Origin: an uncultured Lachnospiraceae bacterium
GTDB lineage: Bacteria > Bacillota_A > Clostridia > Lachnospirales > Lachnospiraceae
Assembly (NCBI GenBank): GCA_910585655.1
Contig: CAJUFW010000149.1
Location: forward strand, 2,258-8,516
DNA length: 6,259 nt
Direction of reading: 5' to 3'
The number at the start of each line of letters is the position of its first letter. Position 1 is the first letter of the stretch. The translations under genes and the position numbers were made by a program. A model generated the notes under the pieces. That model made no database searches and had not been told where the DNA came from. It saw only the letters and a program-made list of their open reading frames with translations. Positions 6,207 through 6,259 of the stretch are shown here, in pieces.

Positions 6207-6259
6207 ATCGGGTAGGAGGTAGATAATTATTTTATCTACCGACCTCCCACACCACCGTA
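6207..6259 (-). mobile_element. Group II intron, 3' end (domain VI and edge of domain V), partial
   Basis: Read on the minus strand, the right edge begins TACGGTGGTGTGGGAGG and then folds into a hairpin: GGTAGATAA (6218-6226) pairs with TTATCTACC (6232-6240) around a five-base loop. Below an internal loop, GG (6215-6216) pairs with CC (6243-6244) and A6214 with T6245. Next comes a single A-G mismatch (6213 with 6246), then two more G-C pairs. On the minus strand that mismatched A sits six bases before CCCGAT ends, the right place for a branch-point adenosine in domain VI, and the final AT fits the AY 3' end of group II introns. The ACGGTGGT start resembles the 3' strand of domain V in clostridial introns as I remember it. 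The intron would run right to left, with its reverse transcriptase and ribozyme core beyond the window, and its 3' exon beginning at 6206. The alternative is a plain transcription terminator, but neither strand has a T run after the stem. Confidence 0.62.

Noticed and set aside
6211..6248. Rho-independent terminator for the sulfatase operon
   Set aside because: The stem is followed by ACACCACCG on the plus strand and has no T run on either side. The mismatched A and the CCCGAT end fit group II intron domain VI better, although a terminator role is not fully excluded.

Overview
The window looks like chromosomal DNA of an anaerobic gut-type Firmicute, most likely Lachnospiraceae or another clostridial lineage. 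This rests on protein style and not on a marker gene. It shows a Bacillus/Clostridium-type MazF tail, a YesM-type sensor kinase paired with an AraC-type response regulator, S1-family sulfatases with strong GGAGG-like ribosome binding sites, and what appears to be the end of a group II intron. All codon use is typical of moderate-GC Firmicutes.

Layout. Positions 3-161 (+) hold the C-terminal 52 residues of a MazF/EndoA mRNA interferase that starts before the window. Positions 162-400 are non-coding and contain one strong terminator hairpin that serves the minus-strand genes. Positions 401-2119 (-) encode an intact 572-residue YesM-like membrane histidine kinase. Overlapping its start, 2109 to about 2456 (-) holds only the AraC-type DNA-binding end of the partner response regulator; the receiver domain is missing. 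From about 2464 to 3100 (+) lies the C-terminal part of a sulfatase with no start and no catalytic N-terminal part. The two broken genes meet head to head at about 2440-2470. Positions 3143-4639 and 4660-6168 (+) are two intact sulfatases in one operon, 20 bases apart. Positions 6207-6259 read, on the minus strand, as domain VI and the 3' end of a group II intron that continues past the window.

How it fits together. An intact version of this locus would be a divergent sulfated-glycan utilisation cluster: a YesM/YesN-type two-component system on one side, and at least three tandem sulfatases on the other, driven from a shared intergenic promoter region. The two complete sulfatases carry the Cys-type formylglycine signature, so they need a maturase (anSME type) encoded elsewhere. 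Neither has a signal peptide, which suggests that they desulfate oligosaccharides after import. As written, the sequence has lost the receiver domain, the first half or more of the first sulfatase, and the whole divergent promoter region. This could be a real deletion or inversion, or an assembly chimera; the sequence alone cannot decide.

I see no evidence for a wholly new system. The points most worth checking are the double-truncation junction, the intron end, and the orphaned kinase.
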